Assembly: GCF_000003605.2 (NCBI RefSeq)
Contig: NW_003133370.1
Location: forward strand, 29,735 to 62,590
DNA: 32,856 nt
Reading direction: 5' to 3'
Origin: Saccoglossus kowalevskii
Lineage: Eukaryota > Hemichordata > Enteropneusta > Harrimaniidae
Positions 30,988 to 32,856 of the stretch are shown piece after piece. The stretch's first letter is position 1, and the number at the start of each line of letters is the position of its first letter. Under the pieces are notes generated by a model. The model made no database searches. It worked only from the letters and a program-made list of their open reading frames with translations, and was not told where the DNA came from. The translations under genes and the position numbers were made by a program.

Positions 30988-32856
30988 ACACAACCCATTT
31001 GAACAAACCTGAAAAACAAATACAACTGATCAAGAAAAATCACTAGCATCTTCACCAATTTGTCAAGTACCCTAAATTTAATAATATCAAAACAATTGTA
31101 TGTTTATTGATGAATGTAACTGGCAGCAGACTAAAAATTGCAAAGACTTTTATTCTAAGGAACTGCTTGAATTGTATGCTATTAAAAGCTTGAAATACTG
31201 TTCCTCTGGGCTTGATCACCTTTTTATTTTAAATAGGTGTGAAGATGAGAAATGTCCCATTCAAAGTGGGTGAGAAAAAAAGAATATATTTGTTCATAAA
31301 GAATTGCCAGACCTGTTCTGCAGAAGGTCTGAAAAATAGAAAGATTACCTACCTAAGTTAATAAAACATCAGTTACAAAATAAGGTTTTTTGAAACCAGC
31401 ATTTATTCTTTACTTGTATGCTGTATGTATGCATGCTATGTCAATTCAGTTCATAAGTAAATTACCTGGAAAGATTGCACATGCCTCAATAAAAGAAACC
31501 TTGTATGGTTTAATTGATATCTACCAAATGTTCAGGTTTCAATGCAAGAGATATTGATAATTGTGCATGGAAAAACTACCGATAATGCTTTACCATGGCA
31601 TTTGCTCCATCAGAGCCCAAAACGTTACTTCCTGTTAGGATGTAGTCTTAAAAACAAGACTTGTAATTGCACACCTTTATGTTGGACATGCCCTTGGCAA
31701 ATTGTATTTAAATTTTCAAGATGGCTGCCAATTTAGTGCATTGAAAAAAAATAGTGGTTTGCAATGAGGATTCCTTATCTGGTGCTCGCCATTCCCCTAA
31801 TGTGCATGGGTGGCACTTTGTGGTGGTGTCATCCATACAGCTCCGGGATATGAAAATTGTTTTAGTCGTGGTTTTTACTACAAAAAATGTCCTTACTCCA
31901 TACTTTGATATAAGAACAACCCTGTTCTGAATAAGACTCGTAAATTTTAAACAAACATCCAAAGTAAACTGGTATTGTGAACAATAGAACTAGTAATGCA
32001 GATTAATAAAACTACCTTTGTAAATGCAAAGGATTTCTACCAAACTGTCCATTGAAAGTATTACACCAAGATCAATTGTATGATGCAAAGAGTGGTTGGT
32101 GTGACTGACCGACCGAGGTAGCTATCCTCGTCCGACAATGCTCAAGAATTGTATTAATAACTACCTAGTAGGACTACTTTAACACAAAGCTGTAGGGAGT
32201 TTTTCCCTTCCATGTACACCCCATTGTGGGCAGTTTGTTGTGCAACTTTTGTATGAAGGCCAATAACCTGTTGATGCCACACCTAATACACATTTCATTT
32301 ATTCCATCACAAATTGCTAGAGTGACTGCATCTACTGCTTGTAGATTCAAATCCAGGATGTACCTCTTAGATCATATGAAAAACTAGTGAACACAATGTG
32401 TTTAGAACAGTACGCTCCTAATAAATGCAGTACTTGCCTCATAAATGCTGACAAAGGAATTGCTGCACAAAATAAACTTCTTGCTTGGATCAATTGACAT
32501 GAGGCAAAGAGTGGTACAGCTCGTTTTATACACAAAATAAGTTGTAGGATGTGTACGTATCATTGATTTGAAATGAGTGGGATGTGTTTGATTAATTCAG
32601 GTTGGTTAACAAATGCATAGCATTAAAAGTAAATTGTATGATTGTGTGAACAATTGTACAATCAGTGCGAAAACAAAATTGGATAGCGTACAGTGTTGTA
32701 ATAGTTGAGAATCCTTAGATGAAATTGTCACAAAGTTGAAGTAATAGTTGGGCTGATGTGAACTGGCGCTCTATTAAACCTCTCACCTCGCCTAAAATTG
32801 TTGCATGGATTGGTGGTCATATGTACACTGTCAATCACATGTGCAGGGTAACGACT
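30988..32856. other. EEF2 3' UTR and downstream flank
   Basis: No further gene is supported. Two loosely similar blocks, near 31985-32100 and 32425-32520, share AAATGC...AAAGGA and GATCAATTG..ATG..GCAAAGAGTGGT and may be an old local duplication. Confidence 0.5.
31181..31493 (+). terminator. EEF2: Candidate polyadenylation signals for EEF2
   Basis: ATTAAA at 31181-31186, AATAAA at 31360-31365 and AATAAA at 31488-31493 lie about 200-500 bases past the stop codon. Which is used cannot be told from sequence. Confidence 0.45.

Overview
This is animal nuclear DNA. It is AT-rich and intron-rich, with GT-AG introns, many short transposons and one assembly gap (about 10825-11235). The eEF2 gene, the FEM1 gene and the repeat types would fit a marine invertebrate, perhaps a hemichordate, lancelet or mollusc. 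The species cannot be fixed from the window. I saw no bacterial features, tRNA, rRNA or CRISPR array.

Layout. (1) 1-4220: mostly non-coding. It holds one good minus-strand exon candidate encoding a hydrophobic segment (924-1046) and a small CTGTAAA-type MITE (2931-3136). (2) 4221-6131, minus strand: an uninterrupted FEM1-family gene of 636 codons, with an NRF1-like site upstream and an overlapping upstream ORF. (3) 6132-8629: divergent intergenic region holding copy A of a dispersed repeat of about 295 bp (6946-7234). (4) 8630-15292, plus strand: a five-exon, 477-residue type II membrane protein with GDP-fucose O-fucosyltransferase signatures. Its first intron carries a short LTR retrotransposon (9092-12054, LTRs of 648 bp) inserted in an older palindromic MITE. 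Its second intron carries a 162-bp MITE. (5) 15329-15883: a 555-bp element with inverted repeats of about 135 bp, just past the stop codon. (6) 15884-18236: intergenic, with a small inverted repeat and a three-unit degenerate tandem repeat. (7) 18237-30987, plus strand: complete EEF2 with 14 coding exons and 840 residues. Its first exon carries only the ATG behind a 5'TOP-like leader. (8) 30988-32856: 3' UTR and downstream flank.

The EEF2 introns have collected mobile DNA. Intron 1 has a 770-bp element with perfect 15-bp terminal repeats. Intron 4 has copy B of the dispersed repeat, running directly into a broken RecQ-like helicase ORF. Intron 6 has a hairpin-headed repeat. Intron 12 has a hairpin-headed array of eight degenerate units, then the 3' end of a piggyBac-like transposon with its TTAA.

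The three main genes are unrelated in function: ubiquitin ligase substrate receptor, secretory-pathway glycosyltransferase and translation factor. Nothing suggests co-regulation. The most novel lead is the RecQ-like ORF with a leader shared with a second locus 15 kb away, which suggests a helicase-encoding mobile element.
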